Part shown: positions 34,533-43,815 of the stretch, piece by piece
How positions within the stretch are numbered: the first letter of the stretch is position 1
Layout of the letters: each line of letters opens with the position of its first letter
Assembly (NCBI RefSeq): GCF_030182585.1
Contig: NZ_JARXOW010000001.1
Coordinates: 2,728,001-2,792,000, forward strand
DNA from: Pedobacter faecalis
GTDB taxonomy: Bacteria; Bacteroidota; Bacteroidia; Sphingobacteriales; Sphingobacteriaceae
Length of the DNA: 64,000 nucleotides
Direction: 5' to 3'
Made by a program: the position numbers and the translations under genes
The notes under the pieces: generated by a model
What the model saw: only the letters and a program-made list of their open reading frames with translations
Told to the model about the DNA's origin: nothing
Databases searched by the model: none

Positions 34533-36029
34533 TTATCTGAAATCCGAATAATCATCCTCATCGTCCATATCCCCGGCGTTAAACAGGCTGTCGAACATAT
34601 CTGCAAAGCCAAAGCCGCCTTCCAGGTAGTTTTTGTTCAATTGCGAATACTCGGCCAGGCCATGAAGTACAAACTCCATCAGCAGCAGGGTCTGATTTTC
34701 GCTCAGCTTAGGATGAAACTTTCGTACCATCGCGTTCAGGCCAGTCACCTGCATCAGGGTCTTTTTATATTTAGAAGTACTCAGCGCGTCAGAGATATCG
34801 ATTGTATTCCCTTCGGTAAACCAGGCAGTGATCTCCGAATAAGGGTTGGCCGATTTGCTTTTCTTTGCTTTTTCCGGATCGGGGAAATATTTTGCAAAAA
34901 GACTTTTAATGGCTTTACCGATCAGAATGTTGGCCACCTTGGCAGGCCCTTCCAGCTCGCCCTCATAAACCAGTTCTATCTTGCCGGTTACCGCCGGAAT
35001 GATCCCCGTCAGGTCAGACAGCCGCACAAACGTGTTCTTGTCCCCATTGATCAGCATCCTTCGCTCTGCCGTGCTCACCAGGTTCTCGTAGGCACTGATG
35101 GTTAGCCTGGCAGATACGCCCGACTTCTGATCGATAAATTCACTTTTTCGCGCCTCGAATGCCACCTGTTCTACCAGGTCCTTCAGCAGCCCGTCTACCT
35201 CAATCAGCCGCTGCGTATCCGTAAGCCTGGCCTCCTGGAAGGTAATCTTCTTTGAAATGCCTATGCTCTTTGGATAGTGCGTCAGGATCTGGCTTTCGAT
35301 ACGGTCCTTAAGCGGCGTTACAATAGAGCCGCGGTTGGTATAATCTTCCGGATTGGCGGTAAACACAAACTGCACGTCGAGCGGCAAACGCAGCTTAAAA
35401 CCCCTTATCTGAATGTCTTTCTCCTGAAGCATATTAAACAGCGCCACCTGGATACGCGCCTGTAGGTCGGGCAGCTCATTGATCACAAAGATGCTGCGGT
35501 GCGCCCGCGGAATAAGTCCGAAATGGATCACCCTTTCGTCGTTATAAGTAAGCTTCAATGTAGCCGCTTTAATCGGATCCACATCCCCGATCAGGTCGGC
35601 CACCGTCACATCCGGCGTAGCCAGCTTTTCCGTGTACCGTTCGTTGCGGTGCTGCCAGCTTATAGGCGTCTCATCGCCGTGGATCATGATCTCGTGTTTC
35701 GCATACCAGGAAATAGGGTTCAGCGGATCATCAAAGATCTCACTGCCCGTCACGTATGGAATATACTCGTCGAGCAGGTTCACCATTAGCCGTGCAATAC
35801 GCGTTTTTGCCTGTCCCCGTAAGCCCAGCAGCAGAATATTATGTCTCGAAAGTATAGCCGTTTGCAGTTCCGGTATCACCGTTTCGTCGTACCCCAGTAT
35901 GCCCTCAAATCCGGCCTCCTTGTTCTGAAGCTGTTTGATCAGGTTCTTGCGGAGCTCGTCTTTTACAGAAAATGGCTGATATGCTGATGCCTTAAGTTGT
36001 CCGAGCGTTTTTATATGATTGTAATCCAT
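34533..36029 (-). CDS. Magnesium-chelatase-like AAA+ ATPase
   Basis: A 498-residue AAA+ protein of the ChlI/MoxR-like group. The Walker A loop reads GLRGQAKT (residues ~71-78, with Ala where the second Gly of GxGKT is usual). The Walker B region reads IFVINELPDL (Asn for the usual Asp), followed by ARIQVALFNMLQE and the sensor-1-like FVFTANPEDY. I recall the NELPDL form as typical of this subfamily, not a lesion here. The C-terminus ends in an acidic tail (DMDDEDDYSDFR). It follows the VWA gene by 9 bases; an AAA+/VWA pair implies a remodelling or metal-insertion machine, target unknown. Confidence 0.87.
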   Translation of the reverse strand: MDYNHIKTLGQLKASAYQPFSVKDELRKNLIKQLQNKEAGFEGILGYDETVIPELQTAILSRHNILLLGLRGQAKTRIARLMVNLLDEYIPYVTGSEIFDDPLNPISWYAKHEIMIHGDETPISWQHRNERYTEKLATPDVTVADLIGDVDPIKAATLKLTYNDERVIHFGLIPRAHRSIFVINELPDLQARIQVALFNMLQEKDIQIRGFKLRLPLDVQFVFTANPEDYTNRGSIVTPLKDRIESQILTHYPKSIGISKKITFQEARLTDTQRLIEVDGLLKDLVEQVAFEARKSEFIDQKSGVSARLTISAYENLVSTAERRMLINGDKNTFVRLSDLTGIIPAVTGKIELVYEGELEGPAKVANILIGKAIKSLFAKYFPDPEKAKKSKSANPYSEITAWFTEGNTIDISDALSTSKYKKTLMQVTGLNAMVRKFHPKLSENQTLLLMEFVLHGLAEYSQLNKNYLEGGFGFADMFDSLFNAGDMDDEDDYSDFR

Positions 36030-36038
36030 GTAATAATC

Positions 36039-37133
36039 TTAGTTATAGCGCTTTCTTCTGTTATTAATGTAGTCTTCAAATATATATTCCCCCAGGCCGT
36101 TCAGCGAACTGTAAAAAGCCTTGCCTCCGTTTGTTTCGGTAAACTGGCGTACAAACTCCTGCAGATAAGGGTCTTTAGCGATCATGAAGGTCGTAATCGG
36201 AATCCTCAGGCGTTTGCACTGGGCCGCCATATTCAAGGTCTTGTTGATCACCTTACGGTCCAGCCCGATGCTGTTTTTATAATACCTCCCGTTTTCCTTC
36301 AGACAGGTCGGCTTGCCATCAGTGATCATAAAGATCTGCTTGTTATGTGTTTTCCTGCGGCGCAGCAAATCAGCCGCCAGCTCCAGACCCGCATAGGTAT
36401 TGGTATGATAAGGGCCAACCTGCAGGTAAGGCAGGTCCTTCACCGTAATGGGCCAGGCATCATTGCCAAACACCACAATGTCGAGCGTATCTTTCGGATA
36501 GCGCGTACGGATCAGCTCGGCCAGGGCCATGGCTACCTTTTTTGCCGGCGTAATGCGGTCTTCCCCATAAAGGATCATGGAGTGCGAAATGTCGATCATC
36601 AGCACCGTGGAGGTCAGCGTCTTGTAGTCCCTCTCCTGCACTTCCAGATCGCGCTCCGTGAGCGTGAAATTACCGATGCCATGATTCACCTGCGCATTCT
36701 GAATGGAGGCCGTCATGTCGATCTGGTCCAGGCTGTCGCCGAAAGCAAACTCGCGGCGATCAGCATTTTTCTCTTCACCTGTGCCTGAAATGTTTGAATT
36801 GTGATTGCCCTTTCCGGCTTTCTTCAGCTTGCCAAAAATCTCTTCCAGGGCCGATTGACGGATGGTCTGTTCCGCCTTGGCAGTCATGGTCATATTACTA
36901 TTCCCGTCTTCAGTGATGTAACCTTTCTCTTTCAGTTCATCAATAAAGTCGCCCATGCCATATTCGTTGTTCGTAAGCTTATACTGCTTATCCAGCTCGT
37001 TCATCCAGGCCAAGGCCTCGCCCACATCGCCCGAGGTGTAGTTGAGCAGTTGCATGAACAACTTCAGTAAATCCTCGAATCCGCCTTTGGGTGCATCATC
37101 GGGCTTAAAATCAGAAAAATGAAACCCTCTCAT
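36039..37133 (-). CDS. VWA-domain protein paired with the chelatase-like ATPase
   Basis: A 364-residue cytoplasmic protein with no signal peptide. The C-terminal half is a von Willebrand A domain with a complete MIDAS: LMIDISHSM (DxSxS), HTNTYAGL (Thr) and FMITDGKP (Asp). The N-terminal ~150 residues are helical and contain a stretch like those in ChlD/CoxE-type partners of MoxR/ChlI ATPases. It lies 26 bases after the JmjC-like cupin gene and 9 bases before the ATPase gene. It probably acts as the metal-dependent adaptor subunit of the ATPase. Confidence 0.88.
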   Translation of the reverse strand: MRGFHFSDFKPDDAPKGGFEDLLKLFMQLLNYTSGDVGEALAWMNELDKQYKLTNNEYGMGDFIDELKEKGYITEDGNSNMTMTAKAEQTIRQSALEEIFGKLKKAGKGNHNSNISGTGEEKNADRREFAFGDSLDQIDMTASIQNAQVNHGIGNFTLTERDLEVQERDYKTLTSTVLMIDISHSMILYGEDRITPAKKVAMALAELIRTRYPKDTLDIVVFGNDAWPITVKDLPYLQVGPYHTNTYAGLELAADLLRRRKTHNKQIFMITDGKPTCLKENGRYYKNSIGLDRKVINKTLNMAAQCKRLRIPITTFMIAKDPYLQEFVRQFTETNGGKAFYSSLNGLGEYIFEDYINNRRKRYN

Positions 37134-37159
37134 ACACGGTCAACGGTTTTTTAGGTGAT

Positions 37160-38041
37160 TTAATATGGCTGTTTGTTCGCGAGCGCCCGGTTTGCACGTT
37201 TAACGGCCAGTTTTTCTTTCCAGGACATATATTTTTCCCGAAAGTTCGCCTTCATAAAGTCGTCAAACTTACGCTGCAGGGTCAGGTTGTACAAGCTTTT
37301 CGCTTTTACCGCCCAGGATTTATCCCATGCACGCAGACTGATCGAAAAGGAACCGTCAAGGTATTTCATCCAGTGCCAGTATCCCGTGGGCATAAACAGC
37401 GTATCGCCATGTTCCAGGAAACCCTCCAGGCCTTTAACGCCTTTCAGTGCAGGGAACTTATCGAAGTCAGGTTTCTCCACGTCATAGTCTTCCAGTGCAT
37501 AAGTTGCGTAAGGGATCTGGTACAAACGTTCCTTCCATTTATAGTCGAACAGAATAATATGTTTGCGGCCGTTAAAATGCGTGTGAAAAATATGCGCCAG
37601 GTCGATGTCGTAATGCAGGAAGGTAACAGAACCCTTACCTCCAAAGAACATATTCGGATAGCTGTCGAGGAAGCCGCCCATCAAGTCTTTCGGGGCCCGG
37701 TAGTCGTCGAGCAATCCCGGAGCATGCTTAATCGGGTCAAACAGAAATATCCTTAAATCAGTCGGCGTATTGCGGATCAGTTCAATATAGTCGGCAAACT
37801 TCATCTCAGCTGCCGAAGCATTGATCGGTTTGGAAGGGTCGGCTTTGGAGCTGTCGTACAAGGGCACGGTCTGATCGCCCACCACCGATTTCATATAATC
37901 CAGCGTCCATTTTTCATAAGCAGGCCATGACTTGCTCATGTTTTTAATGATGACCGGCTTTCTCGGATTCAGGTAGTTCTTTTCGAAATCGGCCTTCGAA
38001 ATATCATCAACGATATCTATTGGAGATAAATCAAACTGCAT
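37160..38041 (-). CDS. Cupin-like JmjC-domain protein (putative 2-oxoglutarate oxygenase)
   Basis: A 293-residue protein of the cupin_8/JmjC family, which includes Fe(II)/2-oxoglutarate hydroxylases. The N-terminal motif FEKNYLNPRKPVIIKN is typical. The iron site is consistent with HYD (HxD, near residue 142) and a distal His in YWHWMKYL (~243); Lys in GRKHIILF fits the oxoglutarate contact. It is the first gene of the five-gene minus-strand run. Its 5' side faces DUF1800 across 135 bases. The protein substrate, if any, is unknown. Confidence 0.88.
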   Translation of the reverse strand: MQFDLSPIDIVDDISKADFEKNYLNPRKPVIIKNMSKSWPAYEKWTLDYMKSVVGDQTVPLYDSSKADPSKPINASAAEMKFADYIELIRNTPTDLRIFLFDPIKHAPGLLDDYRAPKDLMGGFLDSYPNMFFGGKGSVTFLHYDIDLAHIFHTHFNGRKHIILFDYKWKERLYQIPYATYALEDYDVEKPDFDKFPALKGVKGLEGFLEHGDTLFMPTGYWHWMKYLDGSFSISLRAWDKSWAVKAKSLYNLTLQRKFDDFMKANFREKYMSWKEKLAVKRANRALANKQPY

Positions 38042-38176
38042 GTTAAGACAATGTTAATAGACAAAGCTATATAAAAAACGGGTGGATGTATTGCAGCCCG
38101 GCAAAATTTAAAAATAACTGACAATTAATCTTTTCGCAATTACACGCGTCTAACTTAGGCAACGCAACAAGTATTT

Positions 38177-39673
38177 ATGAAAGTCCAGGTAAAAGTTTTC
38201 GGTACGTTTCTCCTTCTGGTCGTGGCTGCCTTAGTGTGCTCATCCTTCACTAAGCCGGAACCGGCTAAGATCTTTTTTCCTTACAAGCGTTCGGGGCTTA
38301 ACGAGCAGCAGGCTGCGGCACACCTGCTCAGCAGGTTTACCTATGGTGCCCGGCCCGGCGACGTAGATGCCCTGCTTGCTGTCGGACTTGAAAAGTGGTT
38401 CATGCAACAACTTGAAGGCGGCCTTCCCGATGATTCCCTCAATTTAAAGCTGCAGCGTTATCCCAACATCAATTTGAGCAACCAGGAAGTGGGCGATAAA
38501 TTTCCGCGCAATGCAAAACTTGTCCGGATGGCGATACGTGACGGGGCTGTACATAAGGATTCGGTGAATAAGGGCGACCGAACCGAGTACCGGCGAATGC
38601 TGCAGGAGTACCGGGATAAGCACGGACTGGGAACGGAGCAGGAATTGTTCCGCGAGTTCATTAGCCAGAAAGTATTGCGCGCCAGCTATAGCAATAACCA
38701 GTTAAGAGAAATGCTTACCGACTTTTGGTTCAATCATTTCAACGTATCGCTCACTAAAGGTCAGTGCGCCGCCTACGTTCCCGCATTTGAGCGCGATGTG
38801 ATCCGGCCAAATGTCACAGGCAAGTTCAGCGACCTGCTTCTGGCTACCGCCAAATCGCCCGCCATGCTGCTTTATCTTGATAATGCCACGAGTTCGGGCA
38901 CAAAAGCTAAGGGTGCGCGCAAAGGTGGATTGAACGAGAACTATGCGCGCGAAGTGATGGAACTGCATACACTTGGCGTAGACGGCGGATATACGCAGAA
39001 CGACGTTACCGAAACGGCACGCGTGCTCACCGGCTGGGGCGTTTCGCCAGAAGACGAATTCCGTTTTGCCGCGGCCCGGCACGATCAGGCCGAGAAGACC
39101 GTTTTAGGTAAGACCTTTGCCGCAGGGGGCGGTTATGAGGAAGGCGTGCAGTTGTTACAAATGCTGGCCAGTCAACCGGCTACTGCTAAGTTCATTTCCC
39201 ATAAGATCGCGGTGCGCTTTGTTAAAGATGATCCGGATAGGAAGCTGGTCGATAAAATGGCGAAGACCTTTATGCAAAGCGGCGGTGATATCCGTCAGGT
39301 ACTTATCACCATGGTAAGCGACCCCGGCTTCTGGAGCAAGGATGCGCTGCGCGAGAAGACCAAGTCGCCCTTCGAATACGCCATCAGTGCGGTAAGAACC
39401 CTTGATGCAAAAATAGAGCAGCCCTATCAGATTTATAATTGGGTAAACAGGATGGGGCAGAAGATATATTATTACCAGGCCCCTACAGGCTTTCCCGATA
39501 AGGCACAATACTGGATCAGCACAGGTGCACTGCTCAGCCGCATGAACTTTGCGCTGGCACTCACTGGCGAGCGTATCCCAGGAGTGAAGGTCAACCTCCT
39601 TGCAGCCAGCCCTTCAAAAAATGCGCGTGAGGTCGGCGTGCATATCGGTTCACCGGAGTTTCAACGCAAATAG
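38177..39673 (+). CDS. DUF1800 family exported protein
   Basis: A 498-residue protein with an N-terminal signal/anchor (KVFGTFLLLVVAALVCSSFT) and the family motifs AAHLLSRFTYGARPGDVDALL, LREMLTDFWFNHFNV, LLYLDNATS, NENYAREVMELHTLGVDGGYTQNDV (given here in parts) and KSPFEYAISAVRT. DUF1800 genes are nearly always followed by DUF1501, as here 7 bases later. The pair is thought to act in export or assembly of a surface component, but no biochemical role is proved. Confidence 0.92.
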   Translation: MKVQVKVFGTFLLLVVAALVCSSFTKPEPAKIFFPYKRSGLNEQQAAAHLLSRFTYGARPGDVDALLAVGLEKWFMQQLEGGLPDDSLNLKLQRYPNINLSNQEVGDKFPRNAKLVRMAIRDGAVHKDSVNKGDRTEYRRMLQEYRDKHGLGTEQELFREFISQKVLRASYSNNQLREMLTDFWFNHFNVSLTKGQCAAYVPAFERDVIRPNVTGKFSDLLLATAKSPAMLLYLDNATSSGTKAKGARKGGLNENYAREVMELHTLGVDGGYTQNDVTETARVLTGWGVSPEDEFRFAAARHDQAEKTVLGKTFAAGGGYEEGVQLLQMLASQPATAKFISHKIAVRFVKDDPDRKLVDKMAKTFMQSGGDIRQVLITMVSDPGFWSKDALREKTKSPFEYAISAVRTLDAKIEQPYQIYNWVNRMGQKIYYYQAPTGFPDKAQYWISTGALLSRMNFALALTGERIPGVKVNLLAASPSKNAREVGVHIGSPEFQRK

Positions 39674-39680
39674 TCAAGAC

Positions 39681-40943
39681 ATGATTTCAAGGAGAGGATT
39701 TATTAAAGGAGGTGGATTAGCCCTGTTCGGCATCAGCATCGGTGGGATACCCGGCTTTTTGGCCGAGGCCGTAGCCGGCGTGCAGGCGCCCGGATTGTTT
39801 AAGAGACGCAAGATCATGGTCTGCATTTTCCAGCGCGGCGCTATGGACGGACTTATGGCGCTTACGCCATTCAACGATCAGCATCTGAAAGCCGCCAGGC
39901 CCGGACTGTTCATGACGCCGGCAAAAGGCAGTGGCAAGTCGCTCATCGATTTGGATGGAACCTTCGGACTTCATCCCTCAATGTCGGTCTTCGAACCGCT
40001 GTTTCGCGAGAAGCGCATGGCCATGGTGCACGGCATCGGATCGCCCAATACCACACGCTCGCATTTTGATGCGCAGGATTATATGGAGTCGGGCACGCCC
40101 TTTAAAAAGGGCACATCTTCCGGCTGGCTAAACCGCGCCATCGGGCTACTCGGTCACGAGCATGCGACCCCTTTTCAGGGTGTAAGCCTGACTTCGTCGC
40201 TGCCCCGGGCCATGTATGGCGAAAAGGCTGCACTGGCCATCAGCAACCTGCAGGATTTTAAGATACAGATGCGCGGCAAACCGGCGGAGGTAAACACCAC
40301 GGCAAAAAGCTTTGAGGATCTGTACGACCGCAGCACCGGTCTGCTCAAAACCACCGGAAAGGACAGCTTCGATGCCATGAAAGTTCTGCAGAAAGCCGAC
40401 GTTAGAAATTATAAGCCTGCCAATAATGCTGTTTACCCAGCATCCGCATTAGGCAATTCCCTCAAGCAGATTGCCCAGCTCATTAAGCTGGATGTAGGTC
40501 TTGAAGTCGCCTTCGCAGAATCGGGCGGCTGGGACACGCACTTTAACCAGGGTAAAGACACGGGTATTTTTGCCCGGAACGTGGGCGATCTCAGTGAAAG
40601 CATTGCGGCTTTTTGGGCCGACTTAGGCACGTATCAGGACGACGTGACGGTAATGACGATGACCGAGTTTGGCCGTACCGTACACCAGAACGGAACAGGC
40701 GGAACAGATCATGGTCGCGCTTCCTGTAATTTTATACTGGGCAACAGCGTAAACGGTGGTAAAGTTCATGGATCGGTAGCTCCTCTTGCCAAAGAAAATC
40801 TGGAAGATGGAAGAGACCTTGCGGTAACCACCGATTTCCGCAGCGTATTCAGCGAGGTGGCCGACCGCCATTTGGGAATTAACAACGACAAGGTGCTGTT
40901 TCCAGACTGGAAGGGCAGCCACGTCGGCGTGATGAAAGCCTAG
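39681..40943 (+). CDS. DUF1501 family Tat-exported protein
   Basis: A 420-residue protein of the DUF1501 family, an alkaline-phosphatase-superfamily-like fold. The start at 39681 gives MISRRGFIKGGGLALFG, a twin-arginine signal; the upstream in-frame extension to 39600 lies inside DUF1800 and is rejected. Family landmarks include VCIFQRGAMDGL, DLDGTFGLHPSM, ESGGWDTHFNQG, MTMTEFGRTVHQNG and TDHGRASCNFILG. Metal-binding-type His/Asp residues are retained. Tat export suggests it folds with a cofactor before translocation. Its last 4 bases overlap the convergent hemW gene. Confidence 0.93.
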   Translation: MISRRGFIKGGGLALFGISIGGIPGFLAEAVAGVQAPGLFKRRKIMVCIFQRGAMDGLMALTPFNDQHLKAARPGLFMTPAKGSGKSLIDLDGTFGLHPSMSVFEPLFREKRMAMVHGIGSPNTTRSHFDAQDYMESGTPFKKGTSSGWLNRAIGLLGHEHATPFQGVSLTSSLPRAMYGEKAALAISNLQDFKIQMRGKPAEVNTTAKSFEDLYDRSTGLLKTTGKDSFDAMKVLQKADVRNYKPANNAVYPASALGNSLKQIAQLIKLDVGLEVAFAESGGWDTHFNQGKDTGIFARNVGDLSESIAAFWADLGTYQDDVTVMTMTEFGRTVHQNGTGGTDHGRASCNFILGNSVNGGKVHGSVAPLAKENLEDGRDLAVTTDFRSVFSEVADRHLGINNDKVLFPDWKGSHVGVMKA

Positions 40944-42079
40944 CAGTGATCTTCAGGCGATAAAAAGAAACCCGAAGCAATATGATCGGCAAAGAGCTTG
41001 CCCTCCGCGGAGAGCCTCAAGACTTCGTTGTCCTGCATCAACCAGCCTTTTCGCAGAAACTTTTCTGAAGTCCGTAGCGTATCCTGGTAAAACTGATCCC
41101 CGAACGCGGTGTTAACATGTGACAAATCTGTACCCCACATGGTACGAAGCGAGGTCATCATATATTCATTAAACTGATCGTATATGCTCAACTGCTCAAT
41201 GGTTTCCGGTAGGTTACCCGCGTTAATTGCCTTCATGTACAACGCATTGTTGGCTATGTTCAAATAGCGCGTTTTTCCATCAAAGCCATGCGCTGAGGGA
41301 CCGATACCCAGGTAAGGCACGCCCCGCCAGTAATTCGTATTGTGTACGGCATACCTGCCAGGCCTCGCAAAGTTCGATATCTCGTACTGTTGCAGACCCG
41401 CTTCCCCAAGCTTTTCAATCACGGTAAGAAACTGCGAAGCACTCTGCTCATCGCTTACAGGCACGGTAGCACCTTTTTCGATCGCCTTAGCCAGCGCAGT
41501 GCGCGGCTCCACGGTTAAGGAATAAGCCGAAACATGCGGAATTTCCAGCTCCCGAAGTTTAGCGATATTATGCAGCAGCTTGGCGTCGGTAAGCAGGGGA
41601 TAGCCATAAATCAGGTCGGCGTTCAGGTTCTCAAAACCCGCATCCTGACTCCGCTTGATGCAGTCCTCCGCCTCCATGGCATTATGCGCACGGTTCATCC
41701 AGATCAGATCTTCCTCAAAAAAGGACTGAATACCAATGCTGAAGCGGTTGACCGGCAACTGCCTCAGTCCTGCGATCTTCTGCGCGTCCAGGTCATCCGG
41801 ATTAGCCTCCAGTGTAACCTCCGCATCTGCTGCCACGTTATAGTTGACCAGAATCACATCAAAGATCCTTTGCAGTTGCTTAAGCGGCAACACCGAAGGT
41901 GTACCTCCGCCAAAATATATCGTGCCCACCTCTCCCGCAACCCGATCCTTTTTAATCAGCAGTTCCTTACAGATTGCATCGGTCATGTCATCCGCGTACT
42001 TCAGCGAAGTGCTGAAATGAAAATCACAGTAGGTACAGGCCTTTTTACAAAAAGGGATATGAATATAGATTCCGGGCAT
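40940..42079 (-). CDS. hemW: HemW-type radical SAM protein
   Basis: A 379-residue radical SAM protein of the HemW (formerly oxygen-independent coproporphyrinogen III oxidase-like) family. The cluster motif is CKKACTYCDFHF (CxxxCxxC), followed by TIYFGGGTPSVL and the C-terminal HemN-like domain with LRTMWGTDLS. HemW is regarded as a haem chaperone rather than a coproporphyrinogen dehydrogenase. That fits a haem-rich respiratory chain in this window. It converges on DUF1501 with a 4-base overlap of the two stop regions. Confidence 0.92.
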   Translation of the reverse strand: MPGIYIHIPFCKKACTYCDFHFSTSLKYADDMTDAICKELLIKKDRVAGEVGTIYFGGGTPSVLPLKQLQRIFDVILVNYNVAADAEVTLEANPDDLDAQKIAGLRQLPVNRFSIGIQSFFEEDLIWMNRAHNAMEAEDCIKRSQDAGFENLNADLIYGYPLLTDAKLLHNIAKLRELEIPHVSAYSLTVEPRTALAKAIEKGATVPVSDEQSASQFLTVIEKLGEAGLQQYEISNFARPGRYAVHNTNYWRGVPYLGIGPSAHGFDGKTRYLNIANNALYMKAINAGNLPETIEQLSIYDQFNEYMMTSLRTMWGTDLSHVNTAFGDQFYQDTLRTSEKFLRKGWLMQDNEVLRLSAEGKLFADHIASGFFLSPEDHC

Positions 42080-42090
42080 ATCGCAACAAA

Positions 42091-42127
42091 TTTCGCGATT
42101 TTTTGTCGCATACTCAGTATCGCGAAA
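42091..42127. repeat. 9-bp inverted repeat upstream of hemW
   Basis: TTTCGCGAT (42091-42099) and ATCGCGAAA (42119-42127) form a perfect dyad with a 19-base spacer containing further TCGC-like half sites. It starts 12 bases before the hemW start codon. Position suits an operator or an mRNA leader hairpin; no regulator is assigned. Confidence 0.4.
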
Positions 42128-42218
42128 ACCTCGGGCTTCAAATCCATCAGTTTTCTTCAGTTTTAACGATAAGATTGTATATTGGTAAAGTTAACTTGTT
42201 AAGTCTCAGCCAACCATC

Positions 42219-42689
42219 ATGACGCTTACCATTGTATTACTAATCGCCGCTTTCGTGCTCTTCTTTCTAGGGCGCAGACCTGTGAAGAACTATACCTCGC
42301 TGGTGTCTGTTCCTAAGGCTGATATCCTTATGCAGCTATACGATCTGAGATGTGAAACCTTTATTTCGGGTGTTCAGCGACCAGACCTTAATTTTAAAAA
42401 ATGCGATCTGGTTATAACTCATTCCGCTGTGCTCGTGTTTGGCTATTCAGGGTTGATGAAGCATAAGCTGTACGTTAAACCCCTTATTTTTCATAAGGCA
42501 GAAGCTGTACCACCATACCATTCTGGTTTGCATATTGTTCCCAAGAAAATTAACCCGCACTCTATCGGGAACACCGTCTATATCATGTTTGAAGTCGCCG
42601 GCTTTATGACTGCAACGATCGACTTACGCATTTTCGATGTTCCCGAAGAGGCACGTGAAAGGATGAGCTTTCTTGAGGTTCCAGGCTAG
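42219..42689 (+). CDS. Uncharacterised membrane-anchored protein
   Basis: A 156-residue protein I do not recognise. It has one N-terminal transmembrane helix (residues ~3-19, LTIVLLIAAFVLFFLG) and then a soluble, beta-rich domain with a few Cys residues (Cys45, Cys62) and no recognised motif. Both flanking gaps are short and it stands alone between divergent hemW and the TlpA-like gene. Codon use looks normal and coding, so it is taken as real. Confidence 0.6.
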   Translation: MTLTIVLLIAAFVLFFLGRRPVKNYTSLVSVPKADILMQLYDLRCETFISGVQRPDLNFKKCDLVITHSAVLVFGYSGLMKHKLYVKPLIFHKAEAVPPYHSGLHIVPKKINPHSIGNTVYIMFEVAGFMTATIDLRIFDVPEEARERMSFLEVPG

Positions 42690-42751
42690 CACACAAATCT
42701 TGGAGTTGCTACAGAGAAGTAGTAAATTAGTTAGAGACAAACCCCGAGGCT

Positions 42752-43810
42752 ATGAAACTTAAAACCTGTTTTTTGTTATGGATGCTTTGGGCAACCGTTG
42801 CCGTCGCCCAAGTCCTTCCAACTTATCATCTCAATATAGGCGACCCTGCACCTGCAATTAAGGTTAAGCATTGGATAAAGGGCACTCCTGTTACCGCCTT
42901 TGAAAAGGAGAAGATTTATGTAATCGATTTTTGGGCCACCTGGTGCGTACCCTGTAAGATTACCATGCCCCACACGTCAAAACTGGCGGAGAAGTATAAA
43001 GACAAGGCGACGTTTCTGGCTATTGACGTCTACGAAAAGGAGGATGTCCCCATCGCAGACATAAAGAAGCTCGTAGACACGATGGGTGATAAAATGAACT
43101 TCCATGTGGGTATAGAAGAGGGCAAGTTTATGTCGAAAAACTGGCTGGATACCTCGGGAACCTATGGAATACCGACGATCTTTATCGTGAACGATGGCAG
43201 GCTAGACTGGATTGGTCACCCTAAATACCTGGACAGTGTGCTTACCAAAATTTTAAACAAAACATGGAGCCCTGAACTTGCAAGGATTAAGCTGACCGAC
43301 CAACGATATCTGCGGCAACTGAATTCCGTAGCCATAGCCGAATTTCTTAGAAGAACCGACCGTATGGTGGTCGATATCCCTGGTAACACCTATAAGCGGG
43401 TCAGGACAACTCCCGATTCCATATTGATGATCCTGGATGAGATGGTGAAACATATCCCGACGCTGAAATATTATGGGAATTTTGCCTCATTCAGGTTTTC
43501 GGCATTATTAGAGACCGATCAGCGAAGGGCCATCGACTTTGCCCGTGAAGTTTTAGCTTATGAACAGGAAGATCCTTCATATTTGATATTTACAGCAAGT
43601 ATTGAAGAAGAGTTTGATAAGCTGGATATGCAGGAAGATATTTACAGATTTGGCGCTGCATGTTACCAAGCATGGATAGATGAGAATCCGTATCCCGAAT
43701 ATGGAAACGTGCCTGTTAAGTACAAGAAAATGGCCCTAATGTACCGGCGAGCAGGCGATATTGAGAAAGCAGAAGAGGCTGACCGGAAGGCCGCGGGTGA
43801 GCTGCTGTGA
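42752..43810 (+). CDS. TlpA-like thioredoxin-fold exported protein
   Basis: A 352-residue periplasmic protein. A signal peptide (MKLKTCFLLWMLWATVAVAQ) is followed by a thioredoxin/AhpC-TSA domain (~25-170) with the redox motif WATWCVPC (CVPC) and cis-Pro region GIPTIFIV. The C-terminal ~180 residues form a helical region that may be TPR-like (YRRAGDIEKAEEADRKAA). Probably a membrane-associated thiol-disulfide oxidoreductase; its partner is unknown. The stop is 5 bases from the convergent split gene. Confidence 0.87.
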   Translation: MKLKTCFLLWMLWATVAVAQVLPTYHLNIGDPAPAIKVKHWIKGTPVTAFEKEKIYVIDFWATWCVPCKITMPHTSKLAEKYKDKATFLAIDVYEKEDVPIADIKKLVDTMGDKMNFHVGIEEGKFMSKNWLDTSGTYGIPTIFIVNDGRLDWIGHPKYLDSVLTKILNKTWSPELARIKLTDQRYLRQLNSVAIAEFLRRTDRMVVDIPGNTYKRVRTTPDSILMILDEMVKHIPTLKYYGNFASFRFSALLETDQRRAIDFAREVLAYEQEDPSYLIFTASIEEEFDKLDMQEDIYRFGAACYQAWIDENPYPEYGNVPVKYKKMALMYRRAGDIEKAEEADRKAAGELL

Positions 43811-43815
43811 CAGGC

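Noticed and set aside
34800..35850. Loss of Walker residues in the chelatase-like ATPase (Ala in Walker A, Asn in Walker B)
   Set aside because: Considered as a dead-enzyme finding, but I recall the NELPDL form as typical of this subfamily, so it is noted in the annotation only.
34398..36788. Two long plus-strand open frames (235 and 263 codons) opposite the ATPase and VWA genes
   Set aside because: Complementary-strand shadows of genes with intact functional motifs; their translations show no domains.
41534..42166. 210-codon plus-strand open frame opposite hemW
   Set aside because: Antisense to a radical SAM gene with an intact CxxxCxxC motif; no protein-like features.
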